Shown here: positions 1 through 8,272 of the stretch, piece after piece
How the letters are laid out: every line of letters begins with the position of its first letter
Numbering within the stretch: the stretch's first letter is position 1
IMG/VR virus record: IMGVR_UViG_3300047550_004999
Coordinates: 1 to 29,532 of that record
Length of the DNA stretch: 29,532 bases
Direction: 5' to 3' (one strand)
Origin: a virus
Notes under the pieces: generated by a model
Databases searched by the model: none
Told to the model about the DNA's origin: nothing
What the model saw: the letters and a program-made list of their open reading frames with translations, nothing else
Position numbers and translations under genes: made by a program

Positions 1-467
1 CTTACGCGCTAGAGCGCAATTACACGCTTCCGGCATCGGATACGACTCTTGAGCAGTATTTGATTCGAGCTATGGATTGGCTCGAAGCCAAACGAGCCAG
101 CTTTCAAGGCTCGAAAACTCTTGCCACGCAAGCTCTCCAGTGGCCTCGCCAGGATGTTTACATTGACTGCGAGGAGTTTGCCAGTGATGAGATTCCTGTT
201 GAGTTAAAAAAGGCTCAAGTTGAACTGGCAATTGCTATAAATTCAGGCTCGGCTTTATTCCCGCCTTCTCCGACAAGTTCGATGAATGCAGGCCCAGTTA
301 CCCGCAAGATTGTTGGGCCAATCGAAATGCACTACTCCGATAAAGCCGCTTATACAACTGGCATTACCAGTGATGGCACTTACCGAATACCCACTGTGGA
401 AAACCTGTTGAAACCGCTTTTCTCAGCCTGTGGGAATGGGGCATTCGTTAAAACTGTCAGGATTTAA
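1..467 (+). CDS. Neck adaptor protein, DnaT-like family (5' partial)
   Basis: The reading frame is open from base 3, so the gene starts upstream of the window. The visible part is about 154 residues. It resembles the phage family annotated as DnaT-like ssDNA-binding protein, which in tailed phages lies between capsid and tail genes and acts as a head-tail adaptor. Supporting features are the helical pattern around EQYLIRAMDWLEAKR, the motif TQALQWPRQDVY, and the helix IPVELKKAQVELAIAI. These match the family pattern of a W-L helix, then Q-x-L-x-W-P-R, then I-P-x-x-(V/L)-K-x-A. The next gene starts two bases after the stop. The adaptor role is inferred from family and position; DNA binding is not shown by the sequence. 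Confidence 0.7.
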   Translation, partial: YALERNYTLPASDTTLEQYLIRAMDWLEAKRASFQGSKTLATQALQWPRQDVYIDCEEFASDEIPVELKKAQVELAIAINSGSALFPPSPTSSMNAGPVTRKIVGPIEMHYSDKAAYTTGITSDGTYRIPTVENLLKPLFSACGNGAFVKTVRI

Positions 468-469
468 GC

Positions 470-862
470 ATGGCAGACCTTTACGATGATCTCCAAGCAA
501 CTGTCATTGCTCTCATCGAGGAGTTTACTCCCGATGGGCCGAATGCCGTTTGGAAAAGTCGCGGCAATAACAATACATTTCCCAATCAACCTTGGCTTGG
601 AACAGCAGGCACCGTAGTTGAATATCCGGTGCGAATGCTGCTTTTACCTTACGATTTGAAAGATTGGGCTTATTTGAAATATCGCAAAGAAACTGGAGTT
701 AGCGAAGGATACCAACAAGCCTATATGGCAAAGCAGACTTTTGAGCCAACTTTGCGAGATTCGGTTGTAGTAAATGGACAAGAGTTTTCCATTTTCGCAA
801 TCCATGATAAGATTATGCCCGCAACAAAAACCCTTGTTTACCTGATAGAACTTGCCCAATGA
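470..862 (+). CDS. Head-closure / head-tail connector-like protein
   Basis: A 130-residue protein placed between the neck adaptor and the tail terminator, the usual slot of the head-closure (stopper) protein in lambda-like and HK97-like phages. It has no cysteines and no membrane segment. It alternates predicted strands, such as GTVVEYPVRMLLLPYD and FEPTLRDSVVVNGQEFSIFA, in the way expected of a small beta-barrel connector. Its stop overlaps the start of the next gene in an ATGA junction, so the two are translationally coupled. I recognise the position and general fold pattern rather than a specific motif. A different minor neck protein is possible. Confidence 0.55.
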   Translation: MADLYDDLQATVIALIEEFTPDGPNAVWKSRGNNNTFPNQPWLGTAGTVVEYPVRMLLLPYDLKDWAYLKYRKETGVSEGYQQAYMAKQTFEPTLRDSVVVNGQEFSIFAIHDKIMPATKTLVYLIELAQ

Positions 863-1308
863 ACATTGGCGATGCTCGAAACGCGATTTGCTCGCATTTT
901 TACGAGCATTGGCGACTCAAAGCCCCTACTATTGTGGGTTATGAGCCGGAAGTTCGATGGTGGAACAGGGAGGTTAAAGAGCCCCCACCTAAGACGCAGC
1001 ATTGGGTACGGTTTTCAATGGAAACCGTTTCCAATGAACAAACTTCGATGCGGGGTCCGGTCGTCGAGCAATATGGAAAAAGGCATACGAACATCGGACT
1101 GGTGTTCATTCAGCTTTTTTTCTCAAAGTCGTCTTTAGTCAAAGACGATGACATTGCGCTGTCAGTGATAGCCTCAGAACCGTTTTACAAAGCCATTCCG
1201 AATAAGATTTGGTTTCGCAATCCGCGAATCCAAGAATTGCCGGAAGAACAAAATTACTTTCGCGCCAACGTACTCGCGGAATACGAATTTGATCACGTTG
1301 TATTCTAG
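859..1308 (+). CDS. Tail terminator-like protein (DUF4128 / gpU-like)
   Basis: A 149-residue protein. The N-terminus (DARNAICSHFYEHW, then a short stretch to VRWWNRE) fits the tail-terminator-like DUF4128 family, where a helix is followed by a strand carrying aromatic residues and then a conserved W-V-R strand, here HWVRFSMETV. The C-terminal strand (FRANVLAEYEFDHV) also fits. Terminator proteins cap the tail tube when it reaches full length and join it to the neck. It starts by overlapping the previous stop (ATGA) and lies nine bases before the tail tube gene, the expected order. The family match is judged by eye. Confidence 0.65.
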   Translation: MNIGDARNAICSHFYEHWRLKAPTIVGYEPEVRWWNREVKEPPPKTQHWVRFSMETVSNEQTSMRGPVVEQYGKRHTNIGLVFIQLFFSKSSLVKDDDIALSVIASEPFYKAIPNKIWFRNPRIQELPEEQNYFRANVLAEYEFDHVVF

Positions 1309-1317
1309 GAATCAAAC

Positions 1318-3282
1318 ATGACAGCATTTAGCAAAAAAATTGATAGTAACGTCACTGGTTTGGCCTTTGCCGAAGAAGTCTCTTTGGGTAATCTGCCCAC
1401 GGGGACCGCACAAATGGTCAACATCGTTTACAACGAAGATGGCTTCGGCACTTCGTTCGCTCCAGGTAGCGGTCCTCCCCTTTCTGGCATCGGTCTGAGC
1501 TACGTTGTGAGTACGAGTGCTTTAGCGATCACGATGGTGACTCGCGAAGTGCTTACCGAGTTCTACGTTCGAATCAACCATATTCGCGGTGGTGTGACGA
1601 TTGCAACCAATGTCGGCACCTACGTCAGCGACACTCCCGGCTTGTTTACTTCGGCAGTTTCGGCTGGTCACGCTCGTCGTTTCAGCGGTGGTCCAATCAA
1701 CGTGGTCCAGACCGTTGTTCTCAACATGAGCTTGAGCGCCGTTACTTTCCAATCGGGCGATCAGATTATCGTCGAAGTTTCCCGAGTCACCGGTTACACC
1801 AATCGCTCGTTCCGCTCGGCCTATTACATCGGAAACGAACTCGCAACCTGGCGATCTCTCGAACCGAACTCCTACGAGGACTTCGGTGGTGAATTGACTT
1901 TGCTTGCTCGCAATCCAATTAACTCGTCTCGTCAACGCAAGAAGGGCGTTATTTCCGATTTGGATGCTTCAGGTGGCTTCAATACCGACCTGACCCAAAA
2001 CGGTTTGACTCGCCTCATGCAAGGCTTTTTCTTCGCGAATGCTCGCGAAAAGACTTCCAGCCTCAACTTGCAAGGCAGTCGATTGACCGTCACCAGTTTT
2101 GCCGCCGCAACCGGTATTACCCTCGGTGATAGCGGTCACTTGGCCTTTAGTGTGGGCAACATTGTTCGAATGACTGGGATGGCAGTTGCCGCCAACAACG
2201 GCAACTTTGTGGTCAGTTCGATTACAAGCCCGAACGTAGTTTTGACTCCTGCGCTTTCGACTGAAGGCAGCTTTGCATCGGGCGCTCGAATCGAAGTCAT
2301 CGGACACCAGTTCGGTTCTGGGATTTGTAGTATTGCTGCCGCTACCGGTGCCGCTCGTCTAACCATTTCAGCCGGTTCGTTCGCGACTCTCGGCTTGAAT
2401 GTTGGCGAATGGATTTACCTCGGTGCTGACACGCTGGCGAATCGGTTTGCAAGCAACTACGGTTATGCTAGGGTCAAGGCAATCGGAACCACTACCCTCG
2501 ACCTTGATGAATGCACTTGGACCGTCACAACCGATGCTGGAAGTGGCAAGTCGATTAACCTTTATTTTGGTACTTTTTTGCGAAACGAAAAAGACCCAAC
2601 TTTGATTCGCCTTCGCAGCTATCAACTTGAACGAAGTCTTGGCTACGATGACAACGGTTTGATGAGCGAATACCTCGTCGGTGCCGTTGCCAACGAATTC
2701 ACAATGAATTTCGATTCGGCTGATAAGATTAACTGCGATCTCACTTTTGTGGGTAAAGATGTTCAGCAGCGCCGGGGTGTCGATGGTGTTAAGGGTGGAA
2801 CTCGGGTTGCAGCAGCACTTGAAGACGCTTTTAATACTTCAAGTGATGTTTACCAAATGCGATTGTACGTTGTTGATTCAACGACAATTACTCCAACTTC
2901 GTTGTTTGGTTACGTCATGGATGGCAATATCACAATCAACAACAATGTTGCTGGTTTGAAAGCAATTGGCGAACTTGGTAACTTTGACGTAAAAGTTGGT
3001 GACTTTGAAGTTGGTGGAGAACTAAATTGCTACTTCGACACAATCGAAGCTGTCAGCGCGGTTCGAAGCAATTCCAATGTTGCTTTCAATGCAATTCTTG
3101 CAGCAGATAATGCTGGAATGACTTTTGACATTCCTTTGCTCGCTCTCGGAAACGGTCGTGCGACTGTAGAAAAAGACGAGCCGATTATGTTGCCTTTGGA
3201 AAGTTCGGCTGCTGAAAATGCAAACGGCTATACCTTATCGGCAACTTTGTTTACTTGGTTGCCAACTTTGGCAATGACCTAA
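1318..3282 (+). CDS. Major tail tube protein with a large N-terminal inserted domain
   Basis: A 654-residue protein that should polymerise into the tail tube. Two blocks match tail tube proteins of this phage group: residues about 1-28 (IDSNVTGLAFAEEVSLGNLP) and residues from about W178 (WRSLEPNSYEDFGG, ARNPINSSRQRKKG, DLDASGGFNTDLTQ, RLMQGFFFANAREK). From my knowledge of the family these blocks are normally almost adjacent: the LP-T segment runs within a few residues into W-x-x-LEPNSY. Here about 145 beta-rich residues (about 29-174) separate them, which looks like an Ig-like or jelly-roll domain displayed on the tube. The remaining C-terminal part is also long and beta-rich. The start has AGGAATCAAAC upstream. 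Tail tube identity is fairly sure; the nature of the insert is inference. Confidence 0.82.
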   Translation: MTAFSKKIDSNVTGLAFAEEVSLGNLPTGTAQMVNIVYNEDGFGTSFAPGSGPPLSGIGLSYVVSTSALAITMVTREVLTEFYVRINHIRGGVTIATNVGTYVSDTPGLFTSAVSAGHARRFSGGPINVVQTVVLNMSLSAVTFQSGDQIIVEVSRVTGYTNRSFRSAYYIGNELATWRSLEPNSYEDFGGELTLLARNPINSSRQRKKGVISDLDASGGFNTDLTQNGLTRLMQGFFFANAREKTSSLNLQGSRLTVTSFAAATGITLGDSGHLAFSVGNIVRMTGMAVAANNGNFVVSSITSPNVVLTPALSTEGSFASGARIEVIGHQFGSGICSIAAATGAARLTISAGSFATLGLNVGEWIYLGADTLANRFASNYGYARVKAIGTTTLDLDECTWTVTTDAGSGKSINLYFGTFLRNEKDPTLIRLRSYQLERSLGYDDNGLMSEYLVGAVANEFTMNFDSADKINCDLTFVGKDVQQRRGVDGVKGGTRVAAALEDAFNTSSDVYQMRLYVVDSTTITPTSLFGYVMDGNITINNNVAGLKAIGELGNFDVKVGDFEVGGELNCYFDTIEAVSAVRSNSNVAFNAILAADNAGMTFDIPLLALGNGRATVEKDEPIMLPLESSAAENANGYTLSATLFTWLPTLAMT

Positions 3283-3301
3283 TTTTGAAAGGAACCTGAC
3301 G

Positions 3302-3709
3302 ATGGCTTTGAAGGATTTGTTTGGTACGAGCAAGGAACTGGAGACTCAAGGAGCCTGGTGCGTTGTTGACAAAACCGATGATGGGGAAATGAAGTTTCTG
3401 CTTGCCTACGCTGGCAGCAGCAACAAGCAATTCCTCAAGGAATCTGCTCGGCTTGCTCGGGGCAAGCGAGTTGGTGCCAACAACGTCGAAATGACTCAAG
3501 AGTTGACCAAGGAAGTTTTTGTCAACAGCATCATTCTCGGTTGGGAAAATGTTGTGGTGAAGAAGGGTGAAAAACCGCTTGCCTACAACAAAGAGAATGC
3601 CAAGATGCTGCTTGATGAATTTCCGGCGCTCTTTGATCTCCTCTCCTTGTTCGCTACCGATATTTCCAACTACCAGATTGACGACCGGGAGGAAGTCGCA
3701 AAAAACTAA
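3302..3709 (+). CDS. Tail assembly chaperone, lambda gpG-like (zero-frame product)
   Basis: A 135-residue protein immediately downstream of the tail tube and upstream of the tape measure gene, the position of lambda gpG. A good ribosome site (AAAGGAACC) precedes the ATG. It is a mixed helix-strand protein ending in a helical domain (AKMLLDEFPALFDLLSLFA). Such chaperones coat the tape measure protein and recruit tube subunits. The last codons before the stop are GCA AAA AAC TAA, forming an A-AAA-AAC slippery heptamer. A fraction of ribosomes should therefore shift by -1 and make a longer GT-type protein of about 256 residues. Sequence similarity to gpG itself is not obvious; the call rests on position and the frameshift architecture. 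Confidence 0.8.
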   Translation: MALKDLFGTSKELETQGAWCVVDKTDDGEMKFLLAYAGSSNKQFLKESARLARGKRVGANNVEMTQELTKEVFVNSIILGWENVVVKKGEKPLAYNKENAKMLLDEFPALFDLLSLFATDISNYQIDDREEVAKN

Positions 3710-3746
3710 CCGAATTCCTCGATTACGAACTGTCAATCGGGGAATT
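3700..3746 (+). promoter_or_regulatory. Programmed -1 ribosomal frameshift signal
   Basis: The slippery heptamer A AAA AAC (3700-3706) is in the correct X-XXY-YYZ phase relative to the upstream frame and directly abuts its TAA stop. After a 6-nt spacer there is a 12-bp stem (3713-3724 with 3735-3746, eleven Watson-Crick pairs and one G-U) closed by a 10-nt loop. Slipping back one base enters a frame that stays open from CTA (3706) to 4071. Heptamer, spacer and stem all match the classical -1 frameshift design, and lambda-like phages are known to use one at exactly this locus. Confidence 0.92.
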
Positions 3747-4071
3747 GGACGACATGATTGCAAAGCAAGCACGACGAGCCGGAAGAGATATTCCTGACCG
3801 GCTCAAAAATGCTCCTGAGCTACCGCTTGATTTGCAATTCTACTTCGAGGCTTTTTGCGAACTTAATTCTTGTCGCTCAGTTGGTTTTGCACCTGGGCCG
3901 ATTCCGATAACAGCAATTTTTGCTTATGCAGAACACTACGGTGTAACTGGATTTGAGGAACAAGACCTGATTTACTACGTTCAGGTTTTGGACCGCAAGT
4001 TCTTGGAGTTTGCCGACAAGAAAAGTAAGCAGCAAAGTAAAAGCAGCAAGCCAGCGAAAAAGGGTAAATGA
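3706..4071 (+). CDS. GT-type chaperone extension, made by -1 frameshift
   Basis: This frame lies -1 relative to the preceding chaperone and is open from the slippery site, so the fusion continues ...VAKN then LTEFLDYELSIGELDD. It adds 121 residues for a total of about 256. The extension is helical (LDLQFYFEAFCELNSC, DLIYYVQVLDRKFLEFA) and ends in a basic tail (KKSKQQSKSSKPAKKGK). By analogy with lambda gpGT, the T part should bind tail tube subunits while the shared N-terminus binds the tape measure protein. Independent initiation at TTG 3745 is conceivable, but that codon lies in the hairpin and has no good ribosome site. The stop overlaps the next start in an ATGA junction. Confidence 0.82.
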   Translation, partial: LTEFLDYELSIGELDDMIAKQARRAGRDIPDRLKNAPELPLDLQFYFEAFCELNSCRSVGFAPGPIPITAIFAYAEHYGVTGFEEQDLIYYVQVLDRKFLEFADKKSKQQSKSSKPAKKGK

Positions 4072-4505
4072 TGGCAGAACCGACTCTCTATCATTTATCG
4101 TTATACGTTAAGCGGATTGGTCGGCAAATTTCCGATCAATCCGCTAAGTACGTTAAAGCTGCCGCTCGGGCAGTCCTAATCGATCTGGCAAAAAATAATC
4201 CTGTCGATACTTCTCTTTCTGTATCGAACTGGACTGTGGGTATCGGCTACAGCCCTGTAAATCTGATTCCGCCTCACTTTCCAGGCGTAAAAGGCTCAAC
4301 TGAAGCAGCGAGCCGAGCCCAGACCATTGCTTATGGTCGCAAGATAATCAATATGTATAAATCTCGCCAAGTTTTGCATATTTCCAACAATGTCGATTAC
4401 ATTACTTATTTGGAAAGTAGCCACAAACCAAAAGCTGGCTTTGTTGCAAGAGCCGTGATTAAGGGCAACTTGGCGACCAAAAAAGTTAAACTAATCCTGA
4501 AGTGA
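4068..4505 (+). CDS. HK97 gp10-like tail completion protein
   Basis: A 145-residue protein between the tail chaperones and the tape measure gene. It has the ordered blocks typical of the HK97 gp10-like group: an N-terminal helix (AARAVLIDLAKNNPVDTS), then LSVSNWTVGIG, a strand and loop segment with IINMY, then ISNNVDYITYLES, then KAGFVARAVIKG. In related proteins these read as P-V-D-T-G, N-W, I-x-N-N-x-P/D-Y and G-F-V-R. Proteins of this family complete the tail or neck. Two ATG codons (4068 and 4071) are possible starts. Its place next to the tape measure rather than in the neck cluster is seen in several siphophages. Confidence 0.65.
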   Translation: MMAEPTLYHLSLYVKRIGRQISDQSAKYVKAAARAVLIDLAKNNPVDTSLSVSNWTVGIGYSPVNLIPPHFPGVKGSTEAASRAQTIAYGRKIINMYKSRQVLHISNNVDYITYLESSHKPKAGFVARAVIKGNLATKKVKLILK

Positions 4506-4512
4506 GATCCCA

Positions 4513-7500
4513 ATGAGTAATCGGATTGACATTGAGATTCGCGATAGGATTGACGACTCCATCGCCAAAAAACTGGCGCAAATTGCTGCTGCTGCTAAAG
4601 CTGCACATATCCAAATCACAGCATTAAAACAGAGTCTTACTGGCACAACGACCAATGTAAATAGATTGGCAAGGGCTCTTACCGCTAGTGCTATTGCGGC
4701 TAGGGCATCTAGTAATCAAGTTTCTCAAAAAGTTACTGCGTTGGGCCGATTACGAGCGGCTTATAATAGTGTAATCACTGGCGCAGGGAATCTTACTCGA
4801 AGATGGTTAGGCTTGCGAAGTTCAGCAATGCTGCTTAACAGCGATATGCTTTCGCTAATTCGGACTTTGCGAACAGTTTCGGGTATCGTTGTTATCGCTG
4901 GTGTTGGTAAGGGTATTCTGGATTCGGCTGATGCTTTCCAGGTAATGCGAAATCAGTTGTCTGGAGTGACAGCTAACAGTCAACAACTCACAACTGTTCA
5001 AAACGAACTTTTCAAAGTTTCTAATCGAGCCCGAGTGCCAGTCGGGGACATGACTAAAGCATATCGTCGCTTCGATATGGCTTTGGCTGCGGTCGGTGCG
5101 TCTCAACGCGAATCCCTCGACGTTACTGAAACTGTGGGCAAACTGCTCACAATGAACGGTGCCTCGGCTCAAGAAGCCGGTGCAGTTCTCTTGCAATTGT
5201 CGCAAGCATTCAATAAGGGCAAGCTCGATGGTGACGAATTCCGTTCGGTCGCAGAGCTTATGCCTCAGATCCTTGACGCTGTTGCCAAAGCCGCTGGTAA
5301 GAGTCGAAAAGACATTTATGAAATGTCTCGCGATGGTAAGATCAATATCGAAATGCTGCAAAAAGCATTTAGAGCTATCAAACCTTCGGTTGATGCTGCG
5401 TTCAAAGATTTACCAGTGACTATTGGGCAATCTTTGACAATTTTACAAAATAATCTAGTTGCTTTTTTTGGAAAGTTAGATAAGCAATGGGGATTTAGCA
5501 AAAGTGTCATTGAGATGATTGATTACGTCTCAAATAATTTGCCTCAAGTTTTAAGAATGATCGAAGGTGTGCTTCTTGGGAGTTTTGTTGCTGGAATTGC
5601 AACAATTTACACCGCTCTTACTGTTTTTACAGGAGGATTGTTTACTGTTTATTCGATGCTTGGTCTTATAGTCGCTTACATGACAGCTTTTGGCGACAAA
5701 ATTTACGTTGCTGGACAGAACTTTTACACTCTCAGAGACGTTGTATATGGTATTTATAGGCTTATTTCTGAATTTTTATCAGATGTTTTCAATGTCAATG
5801 TGACTAAAGGTTTCGGTCAAAACATTGTTGATTATGTTCTTTTGCCAGCTTACAAGTTTTTAAGAGAAATAATTCAGAACATTACTACTCTGATTATTAC
5901 GGTTTACCAAACATTACGCGATGTGTTTTCAGCATATAGTGCTGCTAGAAAATTGATTACTGGTGAACCAAACATTGATCCTGAAAGAAGAAGTATACTT
6001 TTTCAACAAAGTAAGCTAAACGGACAAGAACTACCTGATGATTTTCGAAGAAGAAATCCAGCGGAATTATTTGTTGCAATTCTTGCCGAAGGCTCTCGTC
6101 TAGCAGCAGAGCAGTTTGCAAGAGGAATTGTTTGGGCAGCATCAGAATTTGTAAAAATTATTTCTAGTCATATCAGTCCGATATTTGTTGAAATTTACAA
6201 CAAATTTATCAACGCAATAAATAATATACCTTTTCTAAACGCCAACATTCCAACAGCTACTTATGATGCTGATTCAATGAATGCTGAAATAACAGCTATT
6301 CAGCAAAAAATTGATTCTTTTTTAACAATAACTCCTGAAAAATACCCAACTCTTTTAACTTTTGGAGAGCAGTTCTTAAAAAATTGGCAAGAAAATTTAC
6401 CTAAAATTTCTGCTGTATTTGACCAAATCGAAAATAGAGTTATTGAATTTAGCAAACAAAATGCTTATCAAAGATATTTAGGGGAATTGACATTAGTTAA
6501 TCAACTTTCAGGTATTTATGATGTTCTTAACGAAAAAGCTCAAAGCGCACTTAATTATTTTTCTAACCTTTGGGATGTTACAATCACTTATATTAAAGGT
6601 TTGTTAGACCAACTTCTATCTGCAATCAATACTGTTTTGGGAGCTTTAAGTGGTCTTGGTGGAGCGGCAAGTGCAATTTTGGGTTTGTCTGGAAAACAAT
6701 CGGCGGCTGGTCTTGGTCAAATTGGAACAGCTATGTTCCCAATGGGTGCGCTTGGAATGCAAGGCCTGGGTTCAATCGGGCAAGGCATTTACGATTATCT
6801 CGGAAGCGGTTTGCGTACACAAAACGAATTGTTGGCAAAAATGGCTACTTTGTATGGCAACGCTGGGAATGCTGCCGCAGACTTTGGAAATAAAGCCACA
6901 AATAGCATGAATGGGCTCAACAACGCGACTGGTGACGCGATGGGTACTTTCATGCAGCTTGCCCAGCAAGCCTTCGGTCACGTTACTGACGCGATTATCG
7001 AATTCACGAATACTGGCAAGTTCGAGTTCAAAAAGATGCTCAAAGCAATCGTCGATGATTTGCTTCGTTTCTTCTTGAATCGCTTTTTCCAAAAGATGCT
7101 GTTCTCCATTTTCGGTGGTGGATTTGGCGGTATGGGTGGTATGATGGGCGGCATGATGGGCGGCATGGGCGGCTTTGGATTTGCTGCTGGCGGTTACACT
7201 GGTAATCTGCCTACAGGTCAAGTTGCAGGCTTTGTCCACGGTCAAGAATTTGTCATGCCAGCCGGTGCGACCAAACGCAATCGGCCTGTCCTCGAAGCAA
7301 TGAAGCGAGGGGCAAATGTTACAACCACTTCGACCGGTCGAAGCAACGTCCAGATGAATGTCTCGGTCAAGAATTACACCGATGGTAATATCCAGGTTCG
7401 TCGAATCAACCAAACCGATGTTGAAATCATTGCTACTCAGGTTGCCGAGCGAACTGTGCAAGAACGCACACCTCGTCTCGTAGCTAATGAAATTCGCAAC

Positions 7501-7560
7501 GCTAACAGTCGAATCAGCAAATCGCTTAATGACTCAACCCAAACTCGTCGTCGCCGCTAA
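4513..7560 (+). CDS. Tail tape measure protein
   Basis: A 1015-residue protein, the length ruler for the tail. At roughly 1.5 angstrom per residue, a general rule for tape measures, the tail would be about 150 nm. The N-terminal third carries the tape-measure domain signature, best seen around QLSQAFNKGKLDGDEFRSVA and MPQILDAVAKAAG. Hydrophobic stretches at about 113-137 and 349-395 could form the membrane-inserting part used during DNA ejection. The C-terminus has a Gly-Met-rich tract starting near residue 868, followed by a GGYTGNLPTG and HGQEFVMPAGATKRNRPVLE segment common in phage tape measures. The middle (about 5420-6650) is markedly more AT-rich than both ends. The stop overlaps the next start (TAATG). 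Confidence 0.95.
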   Translation: MSNRIDIEIRDRIDDSIAKKLAQIAAAAKAAHIQITALKQSLTGTTTNVNRLARALTASAIAARASSNQVSQKVTALGRLRAAYNSVITGAGNLTRRWLGLRSSAMLLNSDMLSLIRTLRTVSGIVVIAGVGKGILDSADAFQVMRNQLSGVTANSQQLTTVQNELFKVSNRARVPVGDMTKAYRRFDMALAAVGASQRESLDVTETVGKLLTMNGASAQEAGAVLLQLSQAFNKGKLDGDEFRSVAELMPQILDAVAKAAGKSRKDIYEMSRDGKINIEMLQKAFRAIKPSVDAAFKDLPVTIGQSLTILQNNLVAFFGKLDKQWGFSKSVIEMIDYVSNNLPQVLRMIEGVLLGSFVAGIATIYTALTVFTGGLFTVYSMLGLIVAYMTAFGDKIYVAGQNFYTLRDVVYGIYRLISEFLSDVFNVNVTKGFGQNIVDYVLLPAYKFLREIIQNITTLIITVYQTLRDVFSAYSAARKLITGEPNIDPERRSILFQQSKLNGQELPDDFRRRNPAELFVAILAEGSRLAAEQFARGIVWAASEFVKIISSHISPIFVEIYNKFINAINNIPFLNANIPTATYDADSMNAEITAIQQKIDSFLTITPEKYPTLLTFGEQFLKNWQENLPKISAVFDQIENRVIEFSKQNAYQRYLGELTLVNQLSGIYDVLNEKAQSALNYFSNLWDVTITYIKGLLDQLLSAINTVLGALSGLGGAASAILGLSGKQSAAGLGQIGTAMFPMGALGMQGLGSIGQGIYDYLGSGLRTQNELLAKMATLYGNAGNAAADFGNKATNSMNGLNNATGDAMGTFMQLAQQAFGHVTDAIIEFTNTGKFEFKKMLKAIVDDLLRFFLNRFFQKMLFSIFGGGFGGMGGMMGGMMGGMGGFGFAAGGYTGNLPTGQVAGFVHGQEFVMPAGATKRNRPVLEAMKRGANVTTTSTGRSNVQMNVSVKNYTDGNIQVRRINQTDVEIIATQVAERTVQERTPRLVANEIRNANSRISKSLNDSTQTRRRR

Positions 7561-8264
7561 TGCAAAAGTTCGCCATTCCACCAGAATCGGAAAGCTATAG
7601 CGTCAAGGATGGCGTTAGCTTCGTGTCAGTCGCCTTGGAAGGCGGCTTATCGCGCCGTCGAGCAGACGTTATCAATACTGCCTCGAAAGCTCAGGTAACT
7701 TGGTCATTCGACCGAAACGAATACGATTACTTCCGAGCTTTTTTCGATACCGCGACAATGAAGGGCTCTTTGCCTTTCATCCTGGAGTTGGTTGTCGATA
7801 AGCATTATCGTCAAGAATATGTCTGCGCATTTATCGAAGATACACTTGAACTATCTGAAGTTAGTGGTCATTCATATCGCGTCAAAGCTGATCTTGAAGT
7901 TATTCCAAAACGTCCAGATCATGTCGGAAATCAATCTCTGATTGACAGCTATTCAACGACTCCCGCTGTGGGCTACCCGCTTGCTGTTTTGATCGCGACC
8001 GAGGACGACGATACTTTAAGTTCTGACGGAACATTTATTTTCCCATTTGGAATTCTCGCTTCGTTCAATGTCAACGAAGACGACGATTCGTTTACAATTA
8101 CCGGCAACTCTCAAGTGCCAGAACTTCTCGCAGTCGCTTCGATTACAGAAGATACCGATACAATCACTTCAGATGGAACTGCTGCTGGCGTTGCTAACTA
8201 TGCAATTCTAACGGCAACTGAAGATGCAGATTCTTTAACGGCAACTGGTACTGGAATTGAATAG
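7560..8264 (+). CDS. Minor tail protein (gpM-like position) with acidic C-terminal repeats
   Basis: A 234-residue protein directly after the tape measure. Residues 1-120 form a beta-rich domain (YSVKDGVSFVSVALEGGLSR, then VTWSFDRNEYDYFRAFF, then LPFILELVV), which by position should be the distal-tail or M-like baseplate protein. Residues 145-234 are four copies of a 24-25-residue repeat with an acidic core: EDDDTLSSDGT at 148, EDDDSFTITGN at 173, EDTDTITSDGT at 197 and EDADSLTATGT at 221. Similar A-x-x-x-E-x-x-D-(T/S)-x-x-(A/S)-x-G-T repeats occur in phage tail proteins of unknown role. A metal-binding or surface-display function is possible but not shown. Confidence 0.65.
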   Translation: MQKFAIPPESESYSVKDGVSFVSVALEGGLSRRRADVINTASKAQVTWSFDRNEYDYFRAFFDTATMKGSLPFILELVVDKHYRQEYVCAFIEDTLELSEVSGHSYRVKADLEVIPKRPDHVGNQSLIDSYSTTPAVGYPLAVLIATEDDDTLSSDGTFIFPFGILASFNVNEDDDSFTITGNSQVPELLAVASITEDTDTITSDGTAAGVANYAILTATEDADSLTATGTGIE

Positions 8265-8272
8265 GAGCAATC

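Noticed and set aside
6772-7461. 229-codon leftward frame within the tape measure gene
   Set aside because: It lies antisense to a certain gene, is rich in His and Thr from Gly/Met codons, and has no ribosome site.
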